61,572 nucleotides of DNA from Fragilaria crotonensis (GCA_022925895.1 JAKSYS010000360.1:1-61572), one strand, 5' to 3'. Shown: positions 12,607 to 24,089, numbered from the stretch's first letter. Numbers and translations: made by a program. Notes: generated by a model from the letters alone, not told the origin.

Positions 12607-14112
12607 CTACGCACCATCCTGTCCAAATTGCTTGGTCCACTCGACAAAACGCTTCAATTCCTCGGGCGACACCGATGAAAAAGCATGTCCCAAAACGGTT
12701 TCGAAATCCTTGAATTTCACCTCCGGGGCCTTGAGCTTCTCTGGTGGTACATCCCACAGGTTGATCGTAATCGCACCACATTTGGAGCATTCATAGTTCT
12801 TGTTTTTGGGATCCGAGCTCAATTTTGGCGGACAGTATGCACAATTGGGATACTTGGCACATGGAATCATATACCCCTCCGAGTCACGATAAAATTGTTT
12901 TGCTTGCTGGCAACGACGAAGGGGTTCCATCAGCGCTTCCTTGACCAAAACCTTGATGTCACTACCCGAAGCTCCCTTCGTAATCTTTCCGAGTTTTTCG
13001 TAATCGTGTTCCACCAAATCACTTGGAGTGTCGCCTAGGTGCAATTTGAACATGAAGGCTCTGCTCTCCGCGTCAGGGAGCGGAATGTAGACTCGCTTTT
13101 CAAATCGACGTCGAATGGCGGCATCGAGTTCCCACGGCACGTTCGTGGCGCCCAATACCAAAACCTTACCCTCCGTGTTCTTGCCCACACCGTCCATCTG
13201 CACCAAGAACTCCGTCTTAACTCGTCTCGAACTGTCAGATTCCCCTTCCGAGCGAGAACCACAGAGAGAGTCCACTTCGTCGATGAAGATAATGGCCTGA
13301 CCGGCCTCTCGGGCCATTTCAAACAAATTTCTGACCAATCGTTCCGATTCTCCCTGCCACTTGGAGATAAGGTCAGATGAGGAAATCGAAAAGAAGGTGG
13401 AGTCAGCTTCCGTTGCGACCGCCTTGGCAAGGTAGGATTTTCTGTGGAATCGAACATGGATGAGCGAAAGAACCAAGATAGGCACGAAGCACGATTCGAG
13501 GACGCAGTAAAGCGCGTGTAGACTCACCCTGTACCCGGGGGGCCGTAGAGAAGAATTCCCTTGAAAGGTCTTCGATTTCCAGTAAAGAGTTGAGGGAATC
13601 GGGTTGGCATGATGACGGTCTGCAAGGAATGTGAAACATGGTTGAGATAGGCATCTATTTTTCTACTACAAGGTGCAACCCAAAATTTGACTTACCTCGC
13701 GAAGGGAGTCCTTCGCGGCATCAAGACCTGCTACATCCTCCCACTTGACATTTGGCTTTTCCGTGATGATTGCCCCCTGCAAGGCCCCGCGCATTTTATT
13801 TTTTTCGGCGTCGTCGTCCTCTCCATTCTTGTCATCTCTGGCTTTGGTGGCAGATCCTCCTCCACCATTCTTGTCCAATTCGTGTTGCGCGTTAATGTAA
13901 TCTCTCAGTTCCTCCGCTCTCTTCATGTATCCATCCACTCGTTCCATAACAAGTTTTCTACGCGCTTCGTTCTTTTCATACTTGATTCCAATGGTGAAAC
14001 GACCCAAAGCATCTCTGTAGAAGTTCAAAGCTTTCTCGTATTCTCCCGCATTGTCGGCCTCAATGGCCTTGGAGATAATCTCAATGGCATCAGGGATGAA
14101 CTTATTCTCCAT
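12607..14112 (-). CDS. VPS4: VPS4 AAA ATPase of ESCRT-III disassembly
   Basis: VPS4 hexamers pull ESCRT-III subunits from membranes in multivesicular-body sorting and membrane scission. Three exons fit: 13696-14112, 13528-13619 and 12607-13441, with GTAAGT and GTGAGT donors and CAG acceptors, giving 447 residues, the usual family length. An N-terminal MIT domain (residues 1-80) is followed by a charged linker, [17 protein letters not shown], Walker A GPPGTGKS (split across exons 2 and 3), Walker [11 protein letters not shown] and the arginine-finger region [11 protein letters not shown]. The C-terminal helix [15 protein letters not shown] matches VPS4. The beta-domain carries extra cysteines ([10 protein letters not shown]...CSKCG), a possible zinc ribbon absent from yeast and human VPS4 as I know them. 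No frameshift. Confidence 0.93.
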
Positions 14113-14962
14113 TCTTTACTATGGAAAGATAATGATGATTACTCGGAGAAGTAATGAATGGTTAGTCGTGATGATATGAGCCGACGATGAGTAGAGAGTC
14201 TACTGTTCTACACCAAGATGGGATTGTCAAGTGTCTCGACGTCGCAGCACTGCGATGGAAAAGGCGTGACGCGAAATCGTACACCTTCCTTGTGATATCT
14301 ATACTCCAGTATACTATGTCATAGTAGTAGTATTATTTAGCGATACATGCTGTACGTCGAGTATCAATCATATTGTGAATCGGGCCAAGTTTGGACCGTT
14401 GAAAACTGCACGAGTAGAGTTTAGTACTCCAAAAACCTCTCGACGAGTCTAAATCCAAGGTTGTTGGAAGTTGAAACATGCAGAACGACGCCTGCGCTTT
14501 TGCGTGCTCTTTGCCCACAGTACAAGTACTACAGTACAAAGACTACCGGAAGTTCTTGCTGTTGCGCGTAGCCTCCGAACTCCGAGTATCGCCCTCCATC
14601 AGTCTCGAGAATCTTAGGAGCTACAGTAGCTAGTACAGTTGTAGGCAGAGTGCCGTAGAACTTCAGTACTTGTACTTGCACTCTAGGAGTCCAGTCTTGA
14701 AACCAAACCCAAGTTCCAGATATATGCTTTTTTTCTGCCTACTCATGTTTCATCATTGAGTTCATGAAACATTGCTACTTCTAGTATGTGCTCAAATGAT
14801 TCCAAGATCGAGAAGACTGAAATGCAAAGAAATCCTGGTGGTCGTTGATATTGAGATTAAGCATAAATGAGATATAAGTTGCCTTCGTTTTGTTTACCGC
14901 GAGTCACAATATGTAAGGTTCTATCCACAGTCCGGCATCATCCCACCACCAGTTCAAAACAT
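14113..14962. other. Gene-free spacer with GTAC-rich block
   Basis: 850 bp between VPS4 and the LRR gene. It holds many AGTACT/GTAC words (14290-14700). No coding signal recognised. Confidence 0.5.
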
Positions 14963-16066
14963 TTAGCCACAGAAAGTGCCATAAACATCCTGACAACAAC
15001 CTGAATCACATGTGAGTTCATCACAAGAAACGATAATATAGTCGATGACTGAGCAGAGGGAGGAAGGAACGGCCCCACTGAAGTTATTCAAAGTAAAGTC
15101 TAAAAGTTGCGTCTTCGTGAGGCTTGACAAGGACGACGGAATGGTGCCCGTCAATGTGTTGTTAGAGAATGAAAAAACAGTCATCTCCGTAAGAGTTGAT
15201 AGTGATGACGGGAGGGTCCCGGTTATTTTATTGTTGTCCAATGACAAAAACATCAAGCTCGATAGAGCGGTGAGGTACGAAGGTATAGGCCCATGGAAGT
15301 GATTGTTGTCGAAATATAAAGTCCTCAGCTTCGTGAGGCTTGAAAGGGCGGTGGGAATGGTTCCAGTCAATTCATTATTGTTGAACCACAACACCGTTAG
15401 CGTTGTGAGTCTTGAGAAGGACGAAGGAATTGTTCCAGTCAGGTGATTTTGCTGAAAAAGCAAGTTTCCCAGCTTTGCAAGGGCAGAAAATGAAGACGGA
15501 ATTGTCCCAGTCAATAGATTGTAACTGAAATCCAACCCATCAAGCTTTGTGAGTCTTGACAAGGACGACGGAATGGTCCCAATCAAGTCCTTGCCGTAGA
15601 ATGATAGATACGTCAGCTGCGTCAAGAGTCCGATCTCACTCGGAATGCTTGGTCCAGTTTTCGAGAAGTCCAACTCGTCCTCCGCCGCGTTAAAGGCGAC
15701 GGTCGATCGGCAGTCAGTCGAGGATGGACGCGAAAGAAAACTGCATGCAATTTGTTCAGCAGGTGTCAAGGGCGATGCAGTTGGCAATAGGGTGGGGGCG
15801 TCAGTAGATGCAGATGGTTCCGATGGCGACTCGATAGAGTTATTGCCGGAGCGACTCAAGAGGGCGACTGGGATGGCTATCGCAACGATGATAGCGCAAA
15901 CAAATAAGGCGATCATGGCCAGATAGTACGGTCGACAGTACCATTTCTTCGTTTCTTGTAAAGTGATTGTATGACAGCCATGCTCCACTTCCCTTGGAGT
16001 ACTCTCAAGTGCTGCAGCCTTGGCTACCTCGTCCTTTTCGAACGCGTTGTCTGACGTTTTCATCAT
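14963..16066 (-). CDS. LRR-domain single-pass membrane protein
   Basis: Reading from the ATG at 16066 (an in-frame ATG also exists at 16141), a charged cytoplasmic N-terminus of about 45 residues leads to one transmembrane segment (YYLAMIALFVCAIIVAIAIPVALL), a Ser/Thr/Pro-rich stalk, and about nine plant-type leucine-rich repeats of 24 residues with the consensus LT-L-L-N-LTGTIPSSLS. A Cys-rich cap closes the protein (CDELTCDSGCCQDVYGTFCG). This is the topology of the many diatom LRR surface proteins. There is no kinase domain. The likely role is adhesion or ligand recognition at the cell surface; the ligand is unknown. Repeats are so alike that expansion by recombination is likely. Confidence 0.85.
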   Translation of the reverse strand: MMKTSDNAFEKDEVAKAAALESTPREVEHGCHTITLQETKKWYCRPYYLAMIALFVCAIIVAIAIPVALLSRSGNNSIESPSEPSASTDAPTLLPTASPLTPAEQIACSFLSRPSSTDCRSTVAFNAAEDELDFSKTGPSIPSEIGLLTQLTYLSFYGKDLIGTIPSSLSRLTKLDGLDFSYNLLTGTIPSSFSALAKLGNLLFQQNHLTGTIPSSFSRLTTLTVLWFNNNELTGTIPTALSSLTKLRTLYFDNNHFHGPIPSYLTALSSLMFLSLDNNKITGTLPSSLSTLTEMTVFSFSNNTLTGTIPSSLSSLTKTQLLDFTLNNFSGAVPSSLCSVIDYIIVSCDELTCDSGCCQDVYGTFCG

Positions 16067-17125
16067 GAAAGAAAAAGCTTGCAAACAACAATTTGTGACA
16101 CCACCTGCGAAATCTAGAAGCCCAAACTCGTCAAAGAACACAGTGGAATTGAAGCACGATTCGTAAGATCATAAATCATGTCATAATGACATCATGAACG
16201 CAATTTTGAGCACATAATCAATGACATTACGCGCGATATCCGAAATCGTCGACGAAGCTACAGGGAGGTGGGGTAAGCCGTGCCATAGCATTCACACATG
16301 AACATGTGCGTTCATATGAAGAACATCTAAAAAATTCACCACTTTCAAAAGCTTTTTGATTTATGCTTGACCTGTACTCCAGTACAATACTCTACTAGCT
16401 AGTAGTAGAATATTCCGTACGACTGAACTGTTGTCACTGGTCACTCTCGTAATTTGCGGTGTTGCGGGTTCTGCGTACTGCGGACCACGTCGTACTGTAC
16501 AGCGTTGTACTTTACTACTACTCCATAATTGACCTTGGCTGTTGACGATAGCACTACAGGCATAGTACTTTAAGCCACCGCATTCTGTGAGCAGGCAGCA
16601 ATACGCACCTGCTAAGATTACCAGTAGTCTAGCTAGCAAGGGGAAAAATTACAAAGTTGCTACTGCAGCACTTGCACTCCTTTCGAGTCTCGCGTTTCTT
16701 TAATACTTAAGTACAAATACTGGAGTCCTCGGGGTACTGGAGTACTCCGACTACTTGTACTGGAGAACGTGGCTGGAAGCTCCAGTAGGTATGCAGTACT
16801 TGTACGATGTAGTAGTACAATCATGGGTTGTACTGTGTAGGCTGTAGTACGTACGAGTAAACGAGTTCCTGGTACCAGTACATTACTACCGGTAGTACCT
16901 GGTACTGTAGTACGGTGGATGGTCAATAAGGGTAATCCAGTACAAGTACTACAGTACTACAGTAGTCGTACTCCAGAACCATGGTGCCAGGCAGTACAAA
17001 GAACAAGTGCCTCTATCGGAGTGTACGAGTACACGCTGTGAAAATGAACATCTCGTTCTACGAGTACTGGTACAAGTACTTGTACCTTACTACCGATAGA
17101 GTACACATGAAAAGGGTCACAGGAC

Positions 17126-17739
17126 TATCGTTGTGTTTGTTTAATTGCTGTTTAAAACACCCCTGTTTTAAACAGCTGTTTAAAACAACTTTTTTCTTTC
17201 AAAAAAAAACAATTTGTTTAATTGAAATCTAGGTTAGGGTTATGGTTTTACGGTTATGATGCGGTTTTTTCATCGACAAGGCTCATTGCTCATCGCATAA
17301 CTATACTGTTTATAGGTTGAAACAGCATCAAAATGCAGAACATCAGTTAAGTGATGCATGTCAGACAATTCAATACATTTTGATTCAAGAAGAATGGTGA
17401 GACAAAAGGATGTTATCAGTGGACACTTATAGGGGATCCATACCATTCAGTTGGTGGGATACCTGCATGCAACAAGGCAGAGTATTGTCAGGCATAAGTG
17501 CAATTATAAGTTCATGCTGATTAGTCCTTAGGGCTCCTTTCTGTCTTGGTTATCCTTGTTGTCTTGTTCTCAAGGCTTTGAACCGTATTGATTGGTGGTC
17601 TACTCCGAGTCCTTGACTACTTGGAGTACTGTAGTACTTACTACTGTGAACTGTTGCTGTTTTAAACAAAGTTGTTTTAAACAGTTTTAAACTGTTTAAA
17701 ACAAATTCAAAATCTGAATTTGTTTAAAACACAACGATA
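17126..17739. mobile_element. MITE-like element, 614 bp
   Basis: The ends are a 13-nt perfect inverted repeat (TATCGTTGTGTTT at 17126-17138, its complement at 17727-17739) that could be read as TA target duplication plus an 11-nt terminal repeat. Just inside both ends lie clustered palindromes of the type TGTTTTAAACA (17147-17190 and 17657-17730). No transposase frame lies between. A non-autonomous Tc1/mariner-like element is the simplest reading. Confidence 0.55.
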
Positions 17740-18050
17740 CACAGGACACGGGACATGGACATGGGACAAGTTACAGCAGCTGACGTGCGTCTGACGATTC
17801 CCTCCCGTCTTGCGTGCAGTGGAATGCGAAATGCCGACTGTGCGGTTCATCAATTAGATGGGTTGCTTTTATACTCTTATTCATAGCTTTGTATATGATA
17901 TTCTGATGACGTCGTCCATTGGTATCAGTTCATTCTCATTGATGACCATCAGGATATATTTGTACCTGGTAGCATCTTTATACTTTATATATGCATATGT
18001 ATGTTTACAAGGATTGGCACTGGTATAAAATTTCAGTGCATTCGAATTGT

Positions 18051-18257
18051 CTCGAGCATGCCATAGAATGCTCGAGCGTGCAATGGAATGCTCGAGCATG
18101 CCATAGAATGCGATTTTTATCAAAACGTATTTAGTAGTTATAGTTTCATAGTGAACGACGTCTGGCCGGCTCGAATGCATTCCATAGCATGCTCGAGAAT
18201 GCGATTGCATTCTCGAGCATTCCATTGCATGCTCGAGAATTCTAATGCATGCTCCTC
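18051..18257. repeat. 20-bp tandem units in inverted arrangement
   Basis: Three head-to-tail 20-bp units (18051, 18071, 18091; consensus CTCGAGCATGCCATAGAATG) are followed by a 67-bp spacer and then by about four units of the reverse complement in the same 20-bp register (from 18178; CATTCCATAGCATGCTCGAG). A transcript would fold into a long imperfect hairpin. Confidence 0.85.
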
Positions 18258-19954
18258 GCATGTATACATTCATTTAAATTAGAATTATCGTTAGGTACAC
18301 ATCCATATGTAGCCAATGGACAATCCTTGACTCTGCACATTTACTTACACATATTGTCATGATTGAGCAACTGAATAAAAACACTCATTTTGAGATAAAG
18401 AACGTTGCCTCCCCCCAAAAGTATGCCCGTACTTTGAGTATGTACTACTACTGGCTACGTCAAAACTCAAAACACAAAGAACAGAAAAGATCAAAGCAGC
18501 CAACGATCAATCCACTACTAATAGTACTTGGTACCGGGATAGAGAGATCCGAAGACAAGATGGAAAAGTCTAACTTTCATTTTACTGTGGGAATCGTCAG
18601 ACACACGTCAACTGCTTTAACTCGTCACGTGTCATGTGACCCTCTTTGTCGGTACAATTCAAGTATGACATACACTCGTACAAGTACAGGTAGTATTGTA
18701 CAAAGATTCGATGCACATCCACAATCCACAGAGTGTTGTACGACGTGAAGCAGCATTTTGATCCACGGCCTGGTACTTGTACTAGTACCAGGTACTGGAG
18801 GACTTGTAACTTGTACAGTAGGAGTACTAGTACCTGGTACCCGCCTTTATTCACCACCCAACGCACAATAGTACAAGGACTGGTTAACTCAGAGTACAAC
18901 CAGGGTTGTACTCGGATACTGGACCTTCCACGTTCTCGAGGATTACAGTACACCAGTACTACATACTTGTACCGTAGCAACGTGAATGGAGTAGTACTCC
19001 AGTACAAGTCCAACTACTCGAGTACTCGAGTATGCGTTAGCGGTAGCATGTTGTACGATACTAGAGTTGAGCTTTCGTACAAAATAAATGTCAAGTACGA
19101 GTATAGTCGTATGTATCAGTAGTACAGTACTGCGTTGTACAGTACGACGACGTCCGCAACACCGCGAACACCCCAAACCGAACCCAGGAAAGAGGATTTT
19201 TTTGGAATTCGAAATTAGAAGGACGGGTATGTATAGTGCAAATCCTCCAGAAATATTCTCTCTACTAGACTACCGGTAGTAGAGGTTCCAGCGTAAATCG
19301 AGAGAGGCTTTTAAAGCGGGGAGAATTATTTTCATACATGTTTTTCACATAAATGCACGCGTGTGCATGCAATAGCACGGTTTACCCCACCTCCCAGGAA
19401 CGGCATACAAGTAAAAGAATCATTACGCAACACAGGATGGACTTCGATTCGAATCACGTTTCTTTGCGTGAAAGAAAATCTTGTCATAATGACATCAAGC
19501 ACGCGTTTTTGAGAACAGTACGATCACTGAGTCATTGACGTTATGAGCGATATCGCGATTCAGGAACACTACTTCCGTAAAAATTATCAGGCAGCTCGGA
19601 CGTCGATTCGAATCATGTTTCTTGGTCTTGGAGACTCGGAGATCCTTCACTTTGAAATCTCTGGCTTCGAACTCGACGTATGTAAAGTCTACCTGCGACC
19701 TGCTTTGCTTTCGTTTTCTTAACTACAATAGTCGAGAGCCGAACGAACTACTAGCGTTGATTGTTTGAAGTTTGAGTTGTCTACCGTCAACCTCACTCTG
19801 AAAACGTTGCGGAGTTCCGATGCCGTTTCTTTTGGCTGGTGCGATTCCTGACGTATAAGGTCCTTAGCTCCGACTTGCGTGCAATCCTTTACAATCAGTC
19901 ACACCACCGACAAGATTTCACCCAGGTCCAGTCCATTGACAATATCCACAATTC

Positions 19955-21108
19955 TCATTCATCGTCGTCATTATAGTGCCGAACTCCTCCTCGTCGGATC
20001 GACCCTTTCTGGACTGAGATTCCTAATCGTTCCATTTCTTCTTCAATTTCTCGACTCGAAGGCTTGTAATCAATTGCCCCCGATTTCGCTAGCCACTTCT
20101 GTAACAACCTCGTCGGCCACTCGTTATCTTCAGCAATACCCTCAAAGCCTACCATGCGATCCACCACAGTACCTTCCTGGAGGACCAAGACTGTCGGTAA
20201 TGTAATAACTTTCAACTTTGAGCAAAAGAAAGGAGCCTTCTGAGCTTCTATTCTCAAAAACTTGCATTCCAAATGCTTCTCCGCCACAATTCTTAGATGA
20301 TGATCCATGACTTTGCATTTGAGGAATTCATCGTGAAAGAAATGGACCACCACCCATTCTGATGCTGCCGCTTTCGATTTCGATGATTCAGTTGCTGCAG
20401 CTGCGCACGGTTCGGGCAAGAATTCATCTTGCGAAATGGTGCGGTAGTCGCCATGGCCCTTGGATTTCAATTCCATTTTGTATAGATGTTCTTGTCGTAA
20501 TTGTTGCAAACGATGCTCACGAATCTCCTCCAAGGCTGGATCAGACTCGAGTTCATTCAACCATTCATCATCCGAATCAGCGGAACAATCATCGTCATCA
20601 TCATCGTCTTTTTCTCGAGGATCATGCTTCTCAACTGCTTTTCGTGCATTGTGCGCTTGTTGTTGCTGCTGCTGGATCATGGCAGTCATTTCCTGTTGTT
20701 GCTGCTGTTGCTGTTGGATGCGCTGGTGACGATCGTCAGCCTTAGTAACAGTGCCACCACCACCACTATCCATCATTCGTCGTTGGATCGACTCGCTCAG
20801 GGCCTTTTGATAGTCACTTTGTTCGCCGTCCTAAAAATCGACGTAAACAGCCATAAGAAAAAGATAACCGTCAATCAAGGCGAGGGTTTGTGTGAGAAAC
20901 ACGAGGATTATCAGGCAGGATGTAGAAGAGTGTGTTTCCACAACTAATCATCAAACGCAAAGGATATCATGACAGCCACATCGCCCGTTGATACGACACG
21001 GCAGGCACGTACCAAACCAGAGAATGGGTCTGCCATGGGACCCAGAGGGTTGGCGTTCTGAAATTTGGCGGACTTGGATGTGCCGGCGGGAGCTTGCATG
21101 GACGTCAT
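19955..21108 (-). CDS. TXNDC9/phosducin-like thioredoxin-fold protein
   Basis: TXNDC9-type proteins bind the CCT chaperonin and modulate tubulin and actin folding. Two exons fit: 21013-21108 (donor GTACGT) and 19955-20830 (acceptor TTTTTAG), 323 residues in all. The N-terminus has glutamine runs and an acidic stretch (EKDDDDDDDCSADSDDEWLNELESD). Then EIREHRLQQLRQEH and the thioredoxin-like fold: VVVHFFHDEFLKCKVMDHHLRIVAEKHLECKFLRIEAQKAPFFCSKLKVITLPTVLVL. As in TXNDC9, the CXXC redox pair is absent, so it should not be an oxidoreductase. The second exon's frame continues upstream of the first internal ATG, supporting the two-exon model. Confidence 0.85.
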
Positions 21109-21964
21109 GGTAGATGGTCCAGTGCTTGGGGGTTGGAAGACTGTCAGGAACAGCAATGCTAATAGCTGAGGGGTGCGAAGAGGATGCGCAAAGAAACAAT
21201 GACGCTTGCAAAACAACAACCTGTATCATGGAGACCTGATGGAGGTTCGTGGGAGGTGGGCGTGTGCCGCAAGCCGAAAGAGAGCTCGGCGCTCGTTCGT
21301 TGACGTCGACGATATACAGTAGGCGTGCATTTATTCATTATGGTACGACTCGTATAGTACAAGTATATAGTACACTCCCGTTGATTTAGTAGTACGAGTA
21401 CCTTGTAGTACTGTATAGAATATAGAGTACATAGAGTGCCAGGTACCTGGTACATGTACCAGTAGTCGAGTACAAGTACCATGTAGCATGTCGTAGACAT
21501 GTGGTTCTATCTGCGATCTCGCGATCTCCGATCTGTAGAGTGTATCCATCTACCGGTAGAGTATTACTACCGGTATACTATAGACACTTAGACTATAGAT
21601 CGAGTTCCGAGTTATACACATGAATAAAATCATGTTGAAGGCACAGAGCAGCGACAACTCATCATTCAACGACGTACAGTCTACTAGCTTATCGTTGTTT
21701 CGCACAGGTTACGGGCACCAGCACTGGAAGTCCGTTCAGTGAGACCATCTGCATTATAAGGGACACTTGTACCTCACGAGCGCAATCACACCTCGCCACT
21801 CGCCAGGAAGAGTTGTTTGAAGTCTGTACCAGTGCAACGACTCGTGGACTGCGGAATTTCAGTTCTCACGTGGTACTCGAGACAACCCCACCTGCAACAG
21901 CACACCGACATAGTTTAGTCAGAGACACCTTTTGACACTCGCACACAGTTAAATATTGGAAGAA
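21109..21964. other. Divergent promoter region with GTAC block
   Basis: 856 bp between the TXNDC9-like and START-like genes, which point away from each other. The middle (21340-21580) is packed with GTAC and CCGGTA words. No gene recognised. Confidence 0.5.
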
Positions 21965-22815
21965 ATGATCATCACTCGCAGCATGCGAGGCCTGATAATT
22001 CTAATGGTCTGCCTATGTGCAGACTCGAATCCGATATCACAACGATTGGCCTTTCTCCACTCAACTCGTCAAGCAGCGCCGATTAATGCATCTACCACTG
22101 CCATGGCTAGCTCACAAGTTCCAACTCCACAAGTGACACATCCACTACCAGCACCAGCAGCGTTACTGATAACGATACCAACAATAATGCGAACTCTTCC
22201 AGTATCAGTTCCAAATCTGACATTGATCCTCGTCGAGAAATATCCATTTCAAAAACCATCTCCGTCCCCTTCTCACCTACCGTCGCCTTTGATGAATTTA
22301 GTGATTGGCCGCGTCAGGCCGCCTTTTCTCCATTCTTGCACAAGGTCGAGTACGTGATTCCGCCGGGAATGCACCCCGACGACGTTGACAAGTATTGGGG
22401 CGAAACGAGATGGCACATGCGCTTTCGCGGTCTGTCCTTTTCCTGGACTGCCATTTGCACCAAACTCGACCGACCCGGCGGTCGCATCGAATGGGAGAGC
22501 ACGTCGGGGCTGAAGAATTTCGGTAAAGTTATTTTTGAACAATTGGTGGTCGACCACGCTGCTACAAACAATAGCGCAGCAGGGACTGCCACTGGTACTC
22601 GCGGTGGTGAATCGCATGCTAAAATCACCTTTTGCATGACGTTTGTCGCACCACGCGTGGTAGCGAGTCTCTTTCGACGATCGAACGCTCTCGCAAACTA
22701 TGTTCAGGATCGCATGATTTCGGATACATTACACAACTTTCGCGATATCATTGCAGCCGAGAGATCACACCAACAACAGCAGCAACAACGCGGCGTTGCA
22801 GGAGATCTAGAATGA
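21965..22815 (+). CDS. Polyketide cyclase/dehydrase (START-like) protein, probable frameshift
   Basis: The main frame (about 22112-22815) encodes a START/Bet-v1-like fold of the cyclase/dehydrase type: ISISKTISVPFSPTVAFDEFSDWPRQAAFSPFLHKVEYVI, then a WGETRWHMRFRGLSFSWTA strand pair and the typical RIEWESTSGLKNFGKVIFEQL. The C-terminus has a glutamine run. That frame has no ATG before a stop at about 22109. The frame starting at the ATG 21965 gives a hydrophobic leader (SMRGLIILMVCLCADSNPISQRLAF) that looks like a signal or plastid-targeting sequence. The two join by a one-base-missing shift between about 22112 and 22300, inside a Ser/Thr/Asn-rich linker. An unseen small intron is less likely. 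The ligand is unknown. Confidence 0.6.
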
Positions 22816-22907
22816 ATGGGTATTACTATGGCGCAGTTACATGACAGAGGTGGTTGGATCGCTGTTTGCAGCAATTTAGTGAAAGCGTAGCATTAACCTA
22901 TTTGTCG

Positions 22908-24089
22908 TTATTCCGCAAATGCAGCAACAACGTTTGGCGTTACCACGACCGTCTTGCCGACAGTCCCTAATGGAACGTACTTTGCATTCGCAACGTCAAT
23001 CACCACGGCATGTTGCGCAAATCCACAAGGCAGTCCTTCCGAAATAAGAAACTTAGTACCACCCATATCTAGGACGGTCTTGCCGCTCTTGTAGATCGAG
23101 ATTTTCCCAAGTTTCCCAGCGTGAGCTCCCATGGTGTTATCAAACGCATTGGGGAGAATAGTTGGGATAGAGACGTCTGATGCGTCCACAACGTTGGGAC
23201 TAGCTGCGGACATGGCAACGTCTTCACTGGAAACAGCCGGCGGAGGGACGACAGCTGTGTCATAGGGTAGCCTTGTCGGGAATTGAAATAGGAACCAGGT
23301 TTTTTGTTCTTCCTTGCGAAGTGCCTCGTTGGTGCGAATATCCACAAAGGGTGACGATGTCTCAACACCTGGAACAAGATCATCCGACTTTTGGCGGTAC
23401 AATGAAGGCCTAACTTGAGCGGGACCGATCCCAACTGGCAATTGCGCTTCAGGAAATGGCAAACACGATGGCTGCAGCATCGTGGTTTGATTTGTCGACA
23501 TGCGTCGACGTCCCTTAATTTCATCCTCACTTGAGTCTGAATCGTAGGTATCAGGGATGGAGAATGTCAGATTCGGAGCGGCTGCCGCGTCCTCGTCAAT
23601 CATGGAGGCTGACCTTGCGGCCGTAAAATCGTCATCCTTGGCCCCCCTACTGTTGGACGCAGCCACGCCTCCTCCAATCGCCTCATCTAATTCTCCAACG
23701 ATCATCTCATCCGATGCTTCGTGCTTGCCTTCCATCTTTGTGGTTACCTTTTTCTTGCCACCGCCGGCTCCCTCGGAAGACGACGCGCCTCCTCCCGATG
23801 ATGATTTGGATTGTGCGGATGATCTTGATCGTGCCGATTCTGGAGCTGCATTTCCGGTAAAGAAAACTTGGCCCCGTGGCATGGGTGTTGCTCCTCGTCC
23901 ATACGGTTGTCGTCCTCCTCCCCGTCCACCTCTTCCAGAGCGTTGCTGTTGTTGTTGTTGTCGAGTGGCAGCGGAATCCTCCGCCGCCACCCTGGCGGTC
24001 AAAGTTGCTGCTGATGTTGCGCTACCTGGAACGATTCGTTTGGCAGGCTTTCGAGGTTTGAACCTTCCAGCTTGTGTCGGAGGAACCAT
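22908..24089 (-). CDS. RPC4: RNA polymerase III subunit RPC4 (C53)
   Basis: RPC4 (human POLR3D, yeast Rpc53) pairs with RPC5 on the Pol III core and acts in termination and reinitiation. The single-exon 393-residue protein has the family layout: a basic, low-complexity N-terminus (Arg/Gly-rich GRGGRGGGRQPYGRG, Ser and acidic runs) and a conserved C-terminus with TWFLFQFPTRLP, GKLGKISIYKSGKTVLDMGGTKFLISEG, FAQHAVVIDVANAKYVPLGTVGKTVVVTPNV. These are the strands that dimerise with RPC5. The N-terminal half shows no useful homology and its composition may make it disordered. Confidence 0.88.
   Translation of the reverse strand: MVPPTQAGRFKPRKPAKRIVPGSATSAATLTARVAAEDSAATRQQQQQQRSGRGGRGGGRQPYGRGATPMPRGQVFFTGNAAPESARSRSSAQSKSSSGGGASSSEGAGGGKKKVTTKMEGKHEASDEMIVGELDEAIGGGVAASNSRGAKDDDFTAARSASMIDEDAAAAPNLTFSIPDTYDSDSSEDEIKGRRRMSTNQTTMLQPSCLPFPEAQLPVGIGPAQVRPSLYRQKSDDLVPGVETSSPFVDIRTNEALRKEEQKTWFLFQFPTRLPYDTAVVPPPAVSSEDVAMSAASPNVVDASDVSIPTILPNAFDNTMGAHAGKLGKISIYKSGKTVLDMGGTKFLISEGLPCGFAQHAVVIDVANAKYVPLGTVGKTVVVTPNVVAAFAE

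Larger units (their letters stand above)
16142..19954. other. Gene-poor 3.8-kb spacer
   Basis: No convincing gene. It contains two GTAC-dense blocks (16361-17100 and 18770-19160), a MITE-like element (17126-17739) and a 20-bp inverted array (18051-18257). A diverged repeat pair is also present: 16178-16250 and 19484-19556 share TGTCATAATGACATCA and GCGATATC, and 16260-16350 resembles 19310-19400 in inverted orientation (TTACCCCACCTCCC). Frames such as 17881-18273 and 18597-19013 are simple-sequence translations. Confidence 0.6.

Noticed and set aside
13442-13527. tRNA-like B box (TGTTCGATTCC, reverse strand)
   Set aside because: It lies at the acceptor end of a VPS4 intron with no A box or cloverleaf arms.
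18051-18257. CRISPR array
   Set aside because: Units are contiguous with no unique spacers, they invert midway, and the genome is eukaryotic.
17881-18273. 130-codon reverse frame over the 20-bp array
   Set aside because: Its N-terminal half is a translation of the repeat units; no homology.
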